A DNA stretch of 64,000 nucleotides from Microbispora sp. ZYX-F-249 (GCF_039649665.1 NZ_JBDJAW010000028.1:1-64000); one strand, 5' to 3'. Shown: positions 25,735-39,365, counted from the first letter of the stretch. Translations and numbers: made by a program. Notes: a model not told the origin generated them from the sequence alone.

Positions 25735-26660
25735 GATCGTTCCTCTCTGGGTTCCCGGCTCCGGTTCCCGGCGGGCGGCCAGGACGGCGGTGGTTCGGCG
25801 GGCAGTTCCGCGGGGGACGGCCTCGGCCACGGCGGCGGGGACGGCGGCCCCCCGGCCGCGTCGCGCCGGAGGCGCGCGTCGGGAGTGTCGCGCCGGAGGC
25901 ACGCGTCGGGAGTGTCGCGCCGGGGGCGCGCATCGGAGGTGCCGTGCCCGGTAGGCGCCTGTGACGCACCGAGTCGCAGGCCCGCGCCGTCGGTCCTGCC
26001 CGCGAGCCACGCGAGCAGCTCGCGCGGCGTCCCCTCCACGACGGGGCCGTCGCCGAGGCCCGTCCAGGTCCTCACGACCTCGCCGGTGCCCGGCTCGCGG
26101 GCGACGACCTCGCCCGCCGGGCTCTCACTGCCGAGCCAGAGCATCGTGTCGTGCAGCTCTCGTCTCACGTACGTCTCGGGCCAGTCGGCCCACCCGTAGC
26201 CTGCCCCGAGGTCGGCGTGGTGCACCTCGACCTCCCTGAGCCGCCGGATCGGGACGTACCAGGCGGGGTGGTCGGGCGGGTTCATCCCCGCGACCATCGC
26301 GGTCCACGCCTCGGCGGGCATCCCCCTGATCGCCGCCGCGAACCGCTCGGCGCTGTCGCGCAGGTCGGCGAGCTGCTCGGCGGCCGGGCGGGCCGCGCCC
26401 GCCTCGATGTCGGCCTCGCGGGCCCGCGCCGAGGCGTACTGCGGGGTGCGCACCCCCGTGCGCGCCCAGGACAGCAGGTTGACGTAGCTGTCGGCGTTGC
26501 GGGCGACGTGCGTGAGCACGTGCCCCCGCGTCCAGCCGGGCAGCAGGGACGGCGCGCGGAGATCCTCGTCGGTGAGGCGGGCGGCGGTCGCCAGCAGGCG
26601 CCCGGTCGCCTCGGCGAGCTCCCGCTCGATCTCGTCGATAACGGACATGGAGGCAATCAT
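25731..26660 (-). CDS. Mycothiol-dependent maleylpyruvate isomerase family protein
   Basis: 309 residues. Residues about 5-150 form the DinB-like four-helix metal-binding domain ([32 protein letters not shown] supplies further His/Glu), and about 165-240 is the MDMPI C-terminal domain. These proteins use mycothiol as cofactor; the substrate here is unknown. After about residue 240 the protein becomes low complexity (RRDTPDA repeats, then Pro-rich), encoded by a 27-bp tandem repeat and not part of the usual fold. The start is ATG 26660 or ATG 26648. ATGA overlap couples it to the MBL gene. Confidence 0.82.
   Translation of the reverse strand: MIASMSVIDEIERELAEATGRLLATAARLTDEDLRAPSLLPGWTRGHVLTHVARNADSYVNLLSWARTGVRTPQYASARAREADIEAGAARPAAEQLADLRDSAERFAAAIRGMPAEAWTAMVAGMNPPDHPAWYVPIRRLREVEVHHADLGAGYGWADWPETYVRRELHDTMLWLGSESPAGEVVAREPGTGEVVRTWTGLGDGPVVEGTPRELLAWLAGRTDGAGLRLGASQAPTGHGTSDARPRRDTPDACLRRDTPDARLRRDAAGGPPSPPPWPRPSPAELPAEPPPSWPPAGNRSREPREERS
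25861..25941 (-). repeat. 27-bp tandem repeat, three units
   Basis: Units at 25861-25887, 25888-25914 and 25915-25941; the first two differ at one base, the third at a few. On the minus strand each encodes a 9-residue repeat of the type RRDTPDA(C/R)L in the C-terminal tail of the isomerase-like protein. Confidence 0.85.
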
Positions 26661-26853
26661 GGCCCCTGGCACCCCCGGCCGCCGTCCCCGCACCCGGCAG
26701 GGAAGAGGACGGCGTCCGCGGCGGTTGTATGAGCAGGGGTTTCCTGCGGATGGCAGGCACCGGTTTGACGAAGCTCATACCCTGGTTCACGGAGCGTGTC
26801 CCACACAGCACGCGGGGCCGCCCCCTCCGGCCGCCGGACGATGCCCCCCGAAA

Positions 26854-26876
26854 TTGTCGGTGGCTCTGGATAGCCT
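26854..26876 (+). promoter_or_regulatory. PafBC-type DNA-damage promoter of uvrA
   Basis: TTGTCGGTG (26854-26862), exactly 8 nt, then TAGCCT (26871-26876): a full match to TTGTCRGTG-N8-TANNNT, the RecA-independent damage promoter. Transcription should start near 26883, leaving a leader of about 37 nt before GTG 26920. Confidence 0.8.
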
Positions 26877-26919
26877 GCCCGTGCACCTCCATTCACCTCA
26901 TCGACCTATCGGGACCACC

Positions 26920-29760
<2,841 letters not shown>

Positions 29761-29801
29761 GTATTCGTCTCATCTTCTCTCCCTACTCTTCTCCTTCCGA
29801 C

Positions 29802-29862
29802 CGCGTCACCCTGAACCGGCCACGGGGTGATGGCCGTACCTGAGAGCACACAGGGTGACGCG
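29802..29862 (+). terminator. Long nested inverted repeat after uvrA
   Basis: Perfect 12-nt arms CGCGTCACCCTG (29802-29813) and CAGGGTGACGCG (29851-29862) enclose 37 nt that themselves hold a 6-bp helix (CGGCCA/TGGCCG). It lies between uvrA and the Rieske gene, 62 nt before the latter's start. It may terminate uvrA transcription or be an operator/leader structure of the Rieske gene. Confidence 0.5.
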
Positions 29863-29924
29863 TCGCGCAGGGGAAGACCCGGGGCCGTGGACGTCCCGGG
29901 CCGCCGCATCAGGGAAGGATGAGC

Positions 29925-30365
29925 ATGACGGATACGACACGCCGGGCCGTGATCTTCGGCGCCGGGGGCGCCGGGCTGGCCGTGGCGCTGAGCGCGTGCG
30001 GTGCCTCCGACGGGGACGACACGGCGTCGGCGGGCCAGGGCACGTCCCAGGACGGCCAGTCTCAGGGAGCACAGGGCGGGGGCGAGATCGCGAAGACCTC
30101 CGACATCCCCCAGGGCGGCGGCAAGGTCTTCAAGGACCAGGACGTCGTCATCACGCAGCCGGAGGCCGGCACGTTCAAGGCGTTCAGCGCGACCTGCACC
30201 CACCAGGGCTGCCCGGTCGCCAGCGTCTCGAACAACGAGATCGTCTGCCCGTGCCACGGCAGCAAGTTCAGCGCCAAGGACGGTGCCGTGACCAACGGAC
30301 CGGCCACCAAGCCGCTCGCGGAGAAGACCATCACGGTGAGCGGCGACAGCATCACCCTCGCGTAG
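29925..30365 (+). CDS. Rieske [2Fe-2S] lipoprotein with Tat-like signal
   Basis: 146 residues. The N terminus TRRAVIFGAGGAGLAVALSAC combines a twin-arginine start with a lipobox (LSAC, Cys about 26), so the protein is probably exported folded and lipid-anchored. After an Asp/Gln/Gly linker, residues about 60-146 form a Rieske domain with CTHQGCPV and CPCHGSKF, supplying the two Cys and two His cluster ligands. Such small extracytoplasmic Rieske proteins are electron carriers of unknown partner in actinobacteria. ATG 29925 is preferred (GGAAGG 6 nt upstream); ATG 29919 is possible. Confidence 0.88.
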   Translation: MTDTTRRAVIFGAGGAGLAVALSACGASDGDDTASAGQGTSQDGQSQGAQGGGEIAKTSDIPQGGGKVFKDQDVVITQPEAGTFKAFSATCTHQGCPVASVSNNEIVCPCHGSKFSAKDGAVTNGPATKPLAEKTITVSGDSITLA

Positions 30366-30382
30366 GGGCGCCGTAGAGCGCG

Positions 30383-30424
30383 CCGCCGCCTGCCGGACGC
30401 GGGGATCCCGCGCGGAGGCGGCGG
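30383..30424 (+). terminator. Stem-loop after the Rieske gene
   Basis: Arms CCGCCGCCT (30383-30391) and AGGCGGCGG (30416-30424); the loop holds a further palindrome around GGGATCCC. It lies 18 nt after the stop. Confidence 0.65.
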
Positions 30425-30718
30425 TCGCCCGACGGCTCCGGTTCCACGGCTCGCGGAACCCTTAGGCGCGAATCCTCCGGCTCGCGAACCCCGCGCGATG
30501 CCGGCCGGGCCGCGCCGGAGAGCTCGTCCCGGGCACGGGACCGGTGCGGCCGCCGCGCGACGGCAGATGAGACGTCACGCCGGCGGCCGCGATCGTGCCC
30601 GCCGGGCACTCGCGGGGACGACCGGACCATCTGATCTACATCGTAAAGACGGGCTCACGTCCCACGCGCGGGGACCCGCCCAGGGGCCCACGCGGACGGC
30701 GGGATCGGTCGGCCGGGA
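30425..30718. other. Non-coding stretch before uvrC
   Basis: About 290 bp with no supported gene. Two near-identical 12-nt stretches of the type GGCTCGCG(G)AACCC occur at about 30443 and 30478. The minus strand is open here but without family resemblance. Confidence 0.4.
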
Positions 30719-30741
30719 TTGTCGGCGAGGCCCAGTAGTCT
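30719..30741 (+). promoter_or_regulatory. PafBC-type DNA-damage promoter of uvrC
   Basis: TTGTCGGCG (30719-30727), 8 nt, TAGTCT (30736-30741): one mismatch to TTGTCRGTG-N8-TANNNT. The expected transcription start falls on or next to GTG 30748, so the mRNA should be leaderless. Confidence 0.7.
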
Positions 30742-30747
30742 TTGGGT

Positions 30748-32703
30748 GTGGCGGATCCGGCAACCTATCGACCGGCGCCCGGATCGATCCCCGAGTCGCC
30801 AGGCGTCTATCGCTTCCGCGACCCGGGCGGCCGGGTGATCTACGTGGGCAAGGCGAAGAGCCTGCGGCAGCGGCTCAACTCGTACTTCGCGGACTTCGCC
30901 GGCCTGCACCCGCGGACGCAGACCATGCTCACGACCGCGGCGTCCGTGGACTGGACGGTGGTCGGCACCGAGGTCGAGGCGCTCCAGCTCGAATACTCCT
31001 GGATCAAGGAGTTCGACCCCCGGTTCAACGTCAAGTACCGCGACGACAAGTCGTACCCGTACCTGGCCGTGACGATGGGGGAGGACTTCCCCCGGGTGCA
31101 GGTGATGCGCGGGGCCAAGCGTAAGGGCACCCGCTACTTCGGCCCCTACTCGCACGCCTGGGCCATCCGGGAGACCGTCGACCTGCTGCTGCGCGTCTTC
31201 CCCGTGCGGACGTGCTCGGCCGGGGTCTTCAAGCGGGCGGGGCAGATCGGCCGTCCCTGCCTGCTGGGATACATCGACAAGTGCTCGGCGCCCTGCGTCG
31301 GCCGGGTCACCCCCGAGGAGCATCGCGCCCTCGCCGAGGACTTCTGCGACTTCATGGCCGGCAACACCGGGCGCTTCATCAAGCGGCTGGAACGCGATAT
31401 GCGCGACGCGGCGGCCGTGGAGGAGTACGAGCGGGCCGCGCGGCTGCGGGACGACATCCAGGCGCTGCAACGGGCTCTGGAGAAGCAGACGGTCGTGCTC
31501 GGCGACGGCACCGACTGCGACGTGATCGCCCTCGCGGAGGATCCGCTGGAGGCGGCGGTCCAGGTCTTCTACGTGCGCGGCGGCCGCATCCGCGGACAGC
31601 GCGGCTGGGTGGTGGACAAGGTGGAGGAGGCCACCCCCGGCGAGCTGGTGGAGCAGTTCCTGCTCCAGATGTACGGCGAGGCGACGATTCCCCGCGAGAT
31701 CCTCGTGCCGGCGCGGCCCCCGGACGAGACCGCGCTGATCGAGCTGTTGAGCGAGCAGCGGGGCTCCCGGGTCGACCTGCGCGTTCCCCAGCGCGGTGAC
31801 AAGAAGAGCCTCATGGAGACGGTGGAGCGCAACGCCAAGGAGTCGCTCGCCCAGCACAAGCTGCGCCGCGCCAGCGACCTGACCACGCGCAGCCGGGCCC
31901 TGCAGGAGATCGCCGACGCCCTCGATCTCGACCAGGCGCCGCTGCGGATCGAGTGCTACGACGTGTCGCACATCCAGGGCGAGAACGTCGTGGCCTCGAT
32001 GGTGGTCTTCGAGGACGGCCTGGTCCGCAAGAGCGAGTACCGCCGCTTCTCCATCAGGACCGCGGAAGGCGACGTCGCCTCGATCTACGAGGTGATCTGC
32101 CGGCGGTTCAAGCGCTACCTGGAGGAGCGGGCGGAGACGGGCGAATTGGACGCCGACGCGGACGACGCGGGCGAGCGCGAGGCCGGGCACGGAGCCGGGA
32201 CGCCCATCGACCCGGAGACCGGCCGTCCCCGCAAGTTCGCCTACCCGCCCAACCTCGTGGTGGTGGACGGCGGCCCGGCGCAGGCGGCGGCCGCCCAGCG
32301 TGCCCTGGACGAGCTCGGCATCGACGACGTCGCCGTGTGCGGCCTGGCCAAGCGGCTGGAGGAGGTGTGGCTGCCCGGCGACGACCAGCCCGTGATCCTG
32401 CCGCGCAGCAGCGAGGGGCTTTACCTGTTACAGCGCGTCCGTGACGAAGCGCACAGGTTCGCCATCACCTACCATCGGACGAAGAGGTCGAAATCGCTCA
32501 AAGAGAGCGCGCTCGACCAGGTGCCGGGCCTGGGCCCGGCACGCCGTCAGGCCCTGCTGCGTCACTTCGGCTCGGTGAAGCGGCTGCGGGAGGCGAGCGC
32601 GGAGGAGATCCGCGAGGTCCCCGGCATCGGCCGCGCGACCGCCGAGGCCATCGTCGCGGCGCTGCGCGGTGAGAGCCCGTCCCCGGCCGGGCAGGGGTCG
32701 TGA
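30748..32703 (+). CDS. uvrC: Excinuclease ABC subunit C
   Basis: 651 residues, the nuclease that makes both incisions in nucleotide excision repair. The GIY-YIG domain is at about 17-95 ([19 protein letters not shown]), the UVR domain near 210-245 ([15 protein letters not shown]), the RNase H-like nuclease near 395-560 ([25 protein letters not shown]) and tandem helix-hairpin-helix at 590-645. There is a short Asp/Glu-rich insertion near 465-490. GTG 30748 lies 6 nt after the -10 and has no Shine-Dalgarno, pointing to a leaderless transcript; an in-frame TTG at 30742 lies within the promoter spacing and is less likely. Confidence 0.96.
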   Translation: MADPATYRPAPGSIPESPGVYRFRDPGGRVIYVGKAKSLRQRLNSYFADFAGLHPRTQTMLTTAASVDWTVVGTEVEALQLEYSWIKEFDPRFNVKYRDDKSYPYLAVTMGEDFPRVQVMRGAKRKGTRYFGPYSHAWAIRETVDLLLRVFPVRTCSAGVFKRAGQIGRPCLLGYIDKCSAPCVGRVTPEEHRALAEDFCDFMAGNTGRFIKRLERDMRDAAAVEEYERAARLRDDIQALQRALEKQTVVLGDGTDCDVIALAEDPLEAAVQVFYVRGGRIRGQRGWVVDKVEEATPGELVEQFLLQMYGEATIPREILVPARPPDETALIELLSEQRGSRVDLRVPQRGDKKSLMETVERNAKESLAQHKLRRASDLTTRSRALQEIADALDLDQAPLRIECYDVSHIQGENVVASMVVFEDGLVRKSEYRRFSIRTAEGDVASIYEVICRRFKRYLEERAETGELDADADDAGEREAGHGAGTPIDPETGRPRKFAYPPNLVVVDGGPAQAAAAQRALDELGIDDVAVCGLAKRLEEVWLPGDDQPVILPRSSEGLYLLQRVRDEAHRFAITYHRTKRSKSLKESALDQVPGLGPARRQALLRHFGSVKRLREASAEEIREVPGIGRATAEAIVAALRGESPSPAGQGS

Positions 32704-32949
32704 CGTGCCCGCGCGAGCATCGCGGCATGTCCCGTCCCCAGCCGGACCAGGGCAGGGGCAGCAGGGAGGGCACCATGGGAGTTGCCCGGCGTGGCGGTGG
32801 CGCGATCAGGTGAAGAGGTGTCATGCTCCGGCACCAGAGAGTCCCCGCGGGGCACGCCAGGTCCCGGCGGCCGTCCCGGCGCGGGCGCCGGACGAGGGCG
32901 GGGCTGACGTTGGGCGAGCTGACATGGGCGGCAAGGCGGTGAGCGGGCG

Positions 32950-33819
32950 ATGAGCACGACTGAGCCGGCATTCGTGGTGATCACTGGAATGTCGGGGGCG
33001 GGGCGGAGCACCGCCGCGAAGTCTCTGGAGGATCTCGGCTGGTACGTGATCGACAACCTGCCGCCGGGGCTGCTGTCCTCGCTCGCCGAGGAGGCGGGCC
33101 GGGTGAACATGGCGACCGACCGGGTCGCGGCCGTGGTCGACGTGCGCAGCCTCGCCTTCACCACCGACCTCAACGCGGCGATCGAGGAGCTCGACGGGCG
33201 CGGCGTCGGCGTCCGGGTGGTGTTCCTGGAGGCCAGCGACGAGGAACTGGTCCGCAGGTTCGAGAACGTCAGGCGGCCCCACCCGCTGCAGGGCGACGGG
33301 CGGCTCGTCGACGGCATCGACCGTGAGCGCGGCATCCTGCGCGAGGTCCGCGCCAACGCCGATCTCGTCATCGACACGTCACTGCTGAACGTCCACGAAC
33401 TGCGCAAGAAGATCGTGTCGTTCTTCGGCGGCGAGGACCGGCCCGGGCTGAAGGTCAACGTGGTGTCCTTCGGCTACAAGTACGGCCTGCCGGTCGACGC
33501 CGACCTCGTCGTGGACTGCCGGTTCCTGCCCAACCCCCACTGGGTGCCGGAACTGCGGCCCATGAACGGGCTCGACGCCCCCGTGCGCGACTACGTGCTC
33601 AGCCAGCCGGGCGCCAAGGAGTTCCTCGACGGATACGAGGAGGTCCTCGGCGTCGTGGCCGCCGGATACACCCGCGAGGGCAAGGGCTACGCCACCCTCG
33701 CGGTGGGCTGCACCGGAGGCAAGCACCGCAGCGTCGCGATGGCCGAGCAGCTCGGCGCGCGCCTGCGCGAGCGCGGCATGGACGTCCAGGTCAGCCACCG
33801 GGACGTGGGCCGCGAGTGA
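32950..33819 (+). CDS. rapZ: RapZ/YvcJ family nucleotide-binding protein
   Basis: 289 residues, a P-loop protein. Walker A is GMSGAGRST (about 13-21), Walker B-like LVIDTSLL; the C-terminal half (VSFGYKYGLPVDADLVVDCRFLPNPHW, GCTGGKHRSV) is the conserved domain that in E. coli RapZ binds sRNA and glucosamine-6-phosphate. In actinobacteria the ligand and role are unsettled; the conserved uvrC-rapZ-yvcK-whiA order suggests a link to sporulation and envelope precursor control. ATG 32950 lies 246 nt after uvrC; I see no clear promoter. Confidence 0.93.
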   Translation: MSTTEPAFVVITGMSGAGRSTAAKSLEDLGWYVIDNLPPGLLSSLAEEAGRVNMATDRVAAVVDVRSLAFTTDLNAAIEELDGRGVGVRVVFLEASDEELVRRFENVRRPHPLQGDGRLVDGIDRERGILREVRANADLVIDTSLLNVHELRKKIVSFFGGEDRPGLKVNVVSFGYKYGLPVDADLVVDCRFLPNPHWVPELRPMNGLDAPVRDYVLSQPGAKEFLDGYEEVLGVVAAGYTREGKGYATLAVGCTGGKHRSVAMAEQLGARLRERGMDVQVSHRDVGRE

Positions 33820-33822
33820 CGG

Positions 33823-33951
33823 CTTCCGGCCGCCGCGCGGCGGAGGCGGTCCCCTCAGGGCGTACGGTGGCGGGCACCGGCCCGTGACGGGTCCGGGCCC
33901 GCACCGCGGCCGCCGAGGAGCGCGCCCGGTCCCGGCCGCGGCGGCCGGAAG
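33823..33951. other. Long structured inverted repeat between rapZ and yvcK
   Basis: Perfect 15-nt arms at 33823-33837 (CTTCCGGCCGCCGCG) and 33937-33951 enclose 99 nt. Inside, 33865-33880 pairs with 33892-33906 (14 bp with two single-base bulges). Together these predict a stable branched RNA of about 130 nt directly after the rapZ stop. It could be a terminator, processing signal or small RNA. Confidence 0.5.
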
Positions 33952-34023
33952 GGCGCGACCGATCAGCACGACGTGAGCGCCACGGCTCCGCAGAGCGGCG
34001 CTCGTGGCGCGGCGAGGAGGACG

Positions 34024-35061
34024 ATGAAGGACCCCGCCGCGGAAGCCGCGGAACCCCCCGTCCCCCGACATCCCCCGACGTCCCCCACCCCCGGCAGACC
34101 GATGTTCCCCCACCAGTCCGAGACCGCCGCGAGCGGTCCCAAGGTCGTCGCCCTCGGCGGCGGCCACGGCCTCTACGCCTCCCTGTCGGCCCTCAGGACC
34201 GTCACCGACGACCTGACGGCGGTGGTGACGGTGGCCGACGACGGCGGCTCCAGCGGGCGCCTCAGGCGCGAACTGGGGGTGCTGCCGCCCGGTGACCTGC
34301 GGATGGCGCTCGCGGCCCTGTGCGGCGACGACGAGTGGGGCAAGACCTGGAGCGAGGTCGTCCAGCACCGTTTCAGGAGCGAGGGCGAGCTGCACGGCCA
34401 CGCCGTCGGCAACCTCCTCATCGTCGCGCTCTGGGAGCTGCTGGAGGATCCCGTCGTCGGCCTGGAGTGGGTGGGCCGGCTGCTCGGCGCGCACGGCCGC
34501 GTGCTGCCCATGGCCTCCGTGCCGCTCGACATCCAGGCCGAGGTCGAACTGGACGGGCTGATCACGACGGTGCGCGGGCAGGTCGCCTGCGCGCTGACGC
34601 CAGGGCGGGTTCGCTCCATCTCGCTGCTGCCGCCCGACCCGCCCGCCTGCCCACAGGCGATCGAGGCGATCGAGGCGGCCGACTGGGTGGTGTTCGGGCC
34701 GGGCTCCTGGTTCACCAGCGTGCTGCCGCATCTCAAGGTGCCCGGGCTCGCCCGGGCGCTGCACGAGACGAGCGCCAGGCGGCTGGTGATCCTCAACCTC
34801 GCACCGCAGGTGGGGGAGACCGACGGCTTCTCGCCCGAACGGCACCTGGAGGTGCTCAGGGAGCACGCCCCCGCGCTGCTCGTCGACGCCGTGGTCGCGG
34901 ACGGCGCCGTGGTCGCCGACCCGGGGGCGCTGGAGAAGGCGGCGTCGTCGATGGGCGGCCGGGTCGTTTTGGCCGATGTGGCCGCCTCTGACGGATCCGC
35001 GCGGCACGACGGACCACGTCTTGCCGCTGTCCTGGATGAGATTTTCCGCGAGAAGCGGTGA
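34024..35061 (+). CDS. yvcK: YvcK/CofD-like gluconeogenesis factor
   Basis: 345 residues. After a Pro-rich N-terminal extension of about 35 residues the Rossmann-like fold starts with KVVALGGGHGLYASLSAL; VTVADDGGSSGRLR and LPPGDLRMALAAL follow, all conserved in YvcK. B. subtilis YvcK and M. tuberculosis CuvA bind UDP-sugars and are needed for growth on gluconeogenic carbon and for normal cell shape. The start ATG 34024 follows GAGGAGG; a GTG at 33973 is in frame but lacks a site. whiA follows closely. Confidence 0.92.
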   Translation: MKDPAAEAAEPPVPRHPPTSPTPGRPMFPHQSETAASGPKVVALGGGHGLYASLSALRTVTDDLTAVVTVADDGGSSGRLRRELGVLPPGDLRMALAALCGDDEWGKTWSEVVQHRFRSEGELHGHAVGNLLIVALWELLEDPVVGLEWVGRLLGAHGRVLPMASVPLDIQAEVELDGLITTVRGQVACALTPGRVRSISLLPPDPPACPQAIEAIEAADWVVFGPGSWFTSVLPHLKVPGLARALHETSARRLVILNLAPQVGETDGFSPERHLEVLREHAPALLVDAVVADGAVVADPGALEKAASSMGGRVVLADVAASDGSARHDGPRLAAVLDEIFREKR

Positions 35062-35124
35062 TTGCGTGCGCACAAGGTGCGAGAGACTGGCGGGCAGAGT
35101 CTGTTTGGGGGAGGACACGCGCTG

Positions 35125-36105
35125 ATGGCCATGACGGGTGTGGTGAAAGACGAGCTGAGCCGCCTTCCGGTGCTCAAGCCCTGCTGCCGGAAGGCGGAGG
35201 TGTCCACGCTGCTGCGCTTCGCCAGCGGGCTGCACCTGGTGGGCGGGCGCATCGTGATCGAGGCCGAGCTCGACACCAACGCCACCGCCCGCAGGCTGAT
35301 CAAGGACATCGGCGAGGTCTTCGGGCACAAGGCCGAGGTGCTGGTCCTGGCCCCCGCGGGGCTGCGCAAGGGCTCACGCTACGTCGTGCGCGTCTACAAG
35401 GACGGCGAGGCGCTGGCCCGGCAGACCGGTCTGATCGACAACCACGGGCGTCCCGTGCGGGGGCTGCCCCGGCAGGTGGTCTCGGGGGCCACCTGTGACG
35501 CGGAGGCGGCCTGGCGGGGCGCGTTCCTCGCGCACGGATCGCTGACCGAGCCGGGCCGGTCGATGTCGCTGGAGGTGACCTGCCCCGGCCCCGAGGCGGC
35601 GCTGGCCCTGGTCGGCTCGGCCCGGCGGCTCAAGATCCACGCCAAGGCCCGCGAGGTGCGCGGCGTCGACCGCGTGGTGGTGCGCGACGGCGACGCGATC
35701 AGCGCGCTGCTGACCCGGCTCGGCGCCCACGACAGCGTGCTGGCCTGGGAGGAGCGGCGGATGCGCCGCGAGGTGCGGGCCACCGCCAACCGCCTGGCCA
35801 ACTTCGACGACGCGAACCTGCGCAGGTCGGCCCGGGCGGCCGTCGCCGCGGGGGCGAGGGTGCAGCGGGCGCTGGAGATCCTCGGCGACGACGCCCCCGA
35901 GCACCTCGTGATCGCCGGCCGGCTGCGGGTCGAGCACAAGCAGGCGTCCTTGGAGGAGCTCGGCCAGATCGCCGACCCGCCGCTGACCAAGGACGCCATC
36001 GCCGGGCGCATCCGGCGCCTGCTCGCCATGGCCGACAAGCGCGCCCAGGACCTCGGCATCGCCAACACCGAGGCCAACCTCACCGCCGACATGCTCGCCC
36101 AGTAG
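35125..36105 (+). CDS. whiA: WhiA sporulation/cell-division regulator
   Basis: 326 residues, near the 329 of Streptomyces WhiA. The N-terminal two thirds resemble a LAGLIDADG homing endonuclease fold without catalytic function ([34 protein letters not shown]), and the C-terminal helix-turn-helix ([19 protein letters not shown]) binds DNA. With WhiB it triggers sporulation septation genes in Streptomyces. ATG 35125 gives the usual [14 protein letters not shown] start; GGGGAGG lies 11 nt upstream. yvcK ends 63 nt before. Confidence 0.94.
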   Translation: MAMTGVVKDELSRLPVLKPCCRKAEVSTLLRFASGLHLVGGRIVIEAELDTNATARRLIKDIGEVFGHKAEVLVLAPAGLRKGSRYVVRVYKDGEALARQTGLIDNHGRPVRGLPRQVVSGATCDAEAAWRGAFLAHGSLTEPGRSMSLEVTCPGPEAALALVGSARRLKIHAKAREVRGVDRVVVRDGDAISALLTRLGAHDSVLAWEERRMRREVRATANRLANFDDANLRRSARAAVAAGARVQRALEILGDDAPEHLVIAGRLRVEHKQASLEELGQIADPPLTKDAIAGRIRRLLAMADKRAQDLGIANTEANLTADMLAQ

Positions 36106-36121
36106 CGGTCCCCGTTCGATT

Positions 36122-36144
36122 CCGTCCCCGGACGCCGGGGACGG
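36122..36144 (+). terminator. Stem-loop after whiA
   Basis: Perfect 10-bp stem CCGTCCCCGG / CCGGGGACGG (36122-36131, 36135-36144) with a 3-nt loop, 16 nt past the whiA stop; the right arm can also pair with a second GCCGTCCCC copy at 36154. Confidence 0.7.
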
Positions 36145-36294
36145 CGTCGCCGTGCCGTCCCCGGCGGCCCGATCGCGCGTCGCGGAGGCAGGCCCCGCGG
36201 TCCCGGGAAACGGGGGGACGGCGGGGTCCGCGCCATGGGAAAGGACCCGCTCACCGGCGTGTCCGGCCTGACACGCCGTCAAAGTGCGGCCCGG

Positions 36295-37397
<1,103 letters not shown>

Positions 37398-37398
<1 letters not shown>

Positions 37399-38585
37399 TG
37401 ATCGGAATCGACGAGCTCGACGTGAAGGGCCGGCGCGTGTTCGTGCGCGCCGACCTCAACGTCCCCCTCGACGGGGAGACGATCACCGACGACGGCCGCA
37501 TCCGGGCGTCGGTGCCGACGATCAGGAAGCTGGTCGAGCGCGGCGCGAGGGTCGTCGTCGCCGCCCACCTCGGCCGTCCCAAGGGCTCGGTCACGCCGAA
37601 GTACTCGCTCGCCCCGGTCTCCCGGCGGCTGGCCGAGCTGCTCGGCGAGGACGTGGCCTTCGCCGCCGACGTGGTGGGCGAGTCCGCGCAGAGCGTGGTG
37701 GCGGGCCTGCAGGACGGGCAGGTCGCCCTCCTGGAGAACCTGCGCTTCGAGCCGGGCGAGGAGTCCAAGGACGACGCGGTCAGGGGCGAGTTCGCCGACA
37801 AGCTGGCCGCCCTCGCCGAGCTCTACGTCGGCGACGGCTTCGGCGCGGTGCACCGCAAGCACGCCAGCGTCTACGACCTGCCCAAGCGGCTGCCGCACGC
37901 GGCGGGCGACCTGGTCCTCGCCGAGGTCGAGGTGCTGCGCAAGCTCACCGAGGACCCGGCCAGGCCGTACGTCGTCGTGCTGGGCGGCGCGAAGGTCTCC
38001 GACAAGCTCGGCGTGATCGCGAACCTGCTGTCCAAGGTGGACCGCCTGCTCGTCGGCGGCGGCATGGCCTACACCTTCCTGAAGTCGCAGGGCCACGAGG
38101 TGGGCAAGTCGCTGCTGCAGGAGGACCAGATCGACCAGGTCAAGGGCTTCCTCGACGAGGCGGCCTCCCGCGGGGTCGAGCTGGTGCTGCCGGTGGACGT
38201 GCTCGCCGCCACGGAGTTCGGCGCCGACGCGCCGTACGAGGTCGTGGACGCGACCGCGATCCCGGCCGACCGCGAGGGCCTGGACATCGGCCCCCGCACC
38301 CGGGAGCTGTTCGCCTCGAAGCTGGCCGACGCCCAGACGGTGTTCTGGAACGGCCCGATGGGCGTGTTCGAGTTCGAGGCGTTCTCCGGCGGCACCCGCG
38401 CGGTGGCCGAGGCGCTGGTGAGCTCCGAGGCGTTCACCGTGGTCGGCGGCGGCGACTCGGCGGCGGCCGTGCGCAAGCTCGGCCTGCCCGAGGACGGTTT
38501 CTCGCACATTTCCACCGGTGGTGGCGCGAGCCTCGAGTACCTCGAAGGCAAGACGCTGCCCGGACTCGCGGCGCTGGAGGAGTAG
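37398..38585 (+). CDS. pgk: Phosphoglycerate kinase
   Basis: 395 residues, the usual length. Transfers phosphate from 1,3-bisphosphoglycerate to ADP. Visible motifs: [46 protein letters not shown] and the C-terminal [18 protein letters not shown] 37398 overlaps the gap stop by one base, and tpiA starts directly after the TAG stop, so the three glycolytic steps are tightly coupled. Confidence 0.97.
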
Positions 38586-39365
38586 ATGGCTCGCAAGCCG
38601 CTGTTCGCCGGCAACTGGAAGATGAACCTCAATCATCTCGAGGCCATCAACCTGGTGCAGAAGCTGGCGTTCACGTTGACCGACCGCGACTACGACAAGG
38701 CGGACGTGGCGGTCATTCCGCCGTTCACCGACCTGCGTAGCGTGCAGACGCTGGTGGACGCGGACAAGCTCCGCATCGCCTACGGCGCCCAGGACCTGTC
38801 GGCCCAGGACTCCGGGGCGTACACCGGGGAGATCTCCGGGGGCATGCTGGGCAAGCTCGGCTGCACCTACGTGCTCGTGGGGCACTCGGAGCGGCGGCAG
38901 TACCACGCCGAGGACGAGGCGCTGTGCAACGCCAAGGTCAAGGCCGCCTACCGGCACTCGCTGACGCCCATCCTGTGCGTGGGCGAGGGGCTGCCGGTGC
39001 GTCAGGAGGGCCGCCACGTCGAGCACACGCTGGCGCAGCTCGACGGCGCGCTGGAGGGCGTCCCCGCCGAGCAGGTGAAGTCCATCGTGATCGCGTACGA
39101 GCCGGTCTGGGCGATCGGCACCGGCGAGGTCGCCACCCCGAAGGACGCCCAGGAGGTCTGCGGCGCCATCAGGACGCGACTCGCCGAGCTCTACGGTGAC
39201 GATGTGGCCTCTGTTGTCCGTATCCTTTACGGTGGCTCGGTGAAGTCGGACAACGTCGCCGGCATCATGGCGGAGGCCGACATCGACGGCGCCCTCGTGG
39301 GAGGGGCCAGCCTCGACGCGGGAGAATTCGCCAAGATCTGCCGATTCGGCGAGACCGCCGGCTAG
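38586..39365 (+). CDS. tpiA: Triosephosphate isomerase
   Basis: 259 residues, TIM barrel. Interconverts dihydroxyacetone phosphate and glyceraldehyde-3-phosphate. The N-terminal FAGNWKMN (Lys), the GHSERR histidine loop near 99 and [11 protein letters not shown] (catalytic Glu, about 172) are intact, with the phosphate loop YGGSVKSDN near 216. The start ATG abuts the pgk stop with no gap. Confidence 0.97.
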   Translation: MARKPLFAGNWKMNLNHLEAINLVQKLAFTLTDRDYDKADVAVIPPFTDLRSVQTLVDADKLRIAYGAQDLSAQDSGAYTGEISGGMLGKLGCTYVLVGHSERRQYHAEDEALCNAKVKAAYRHSLTPILCVGEGLPVRQEGRHVEHTLAQLDGALEGVPAEQVKSIVIAYEPVWAIGTGEVATPKDAQEVCGAIRTRLAELYGDDVASVVRILYGGSVKSDNVAGIMAEADIDGALVGGASLDAGEFAKICRFGETAG

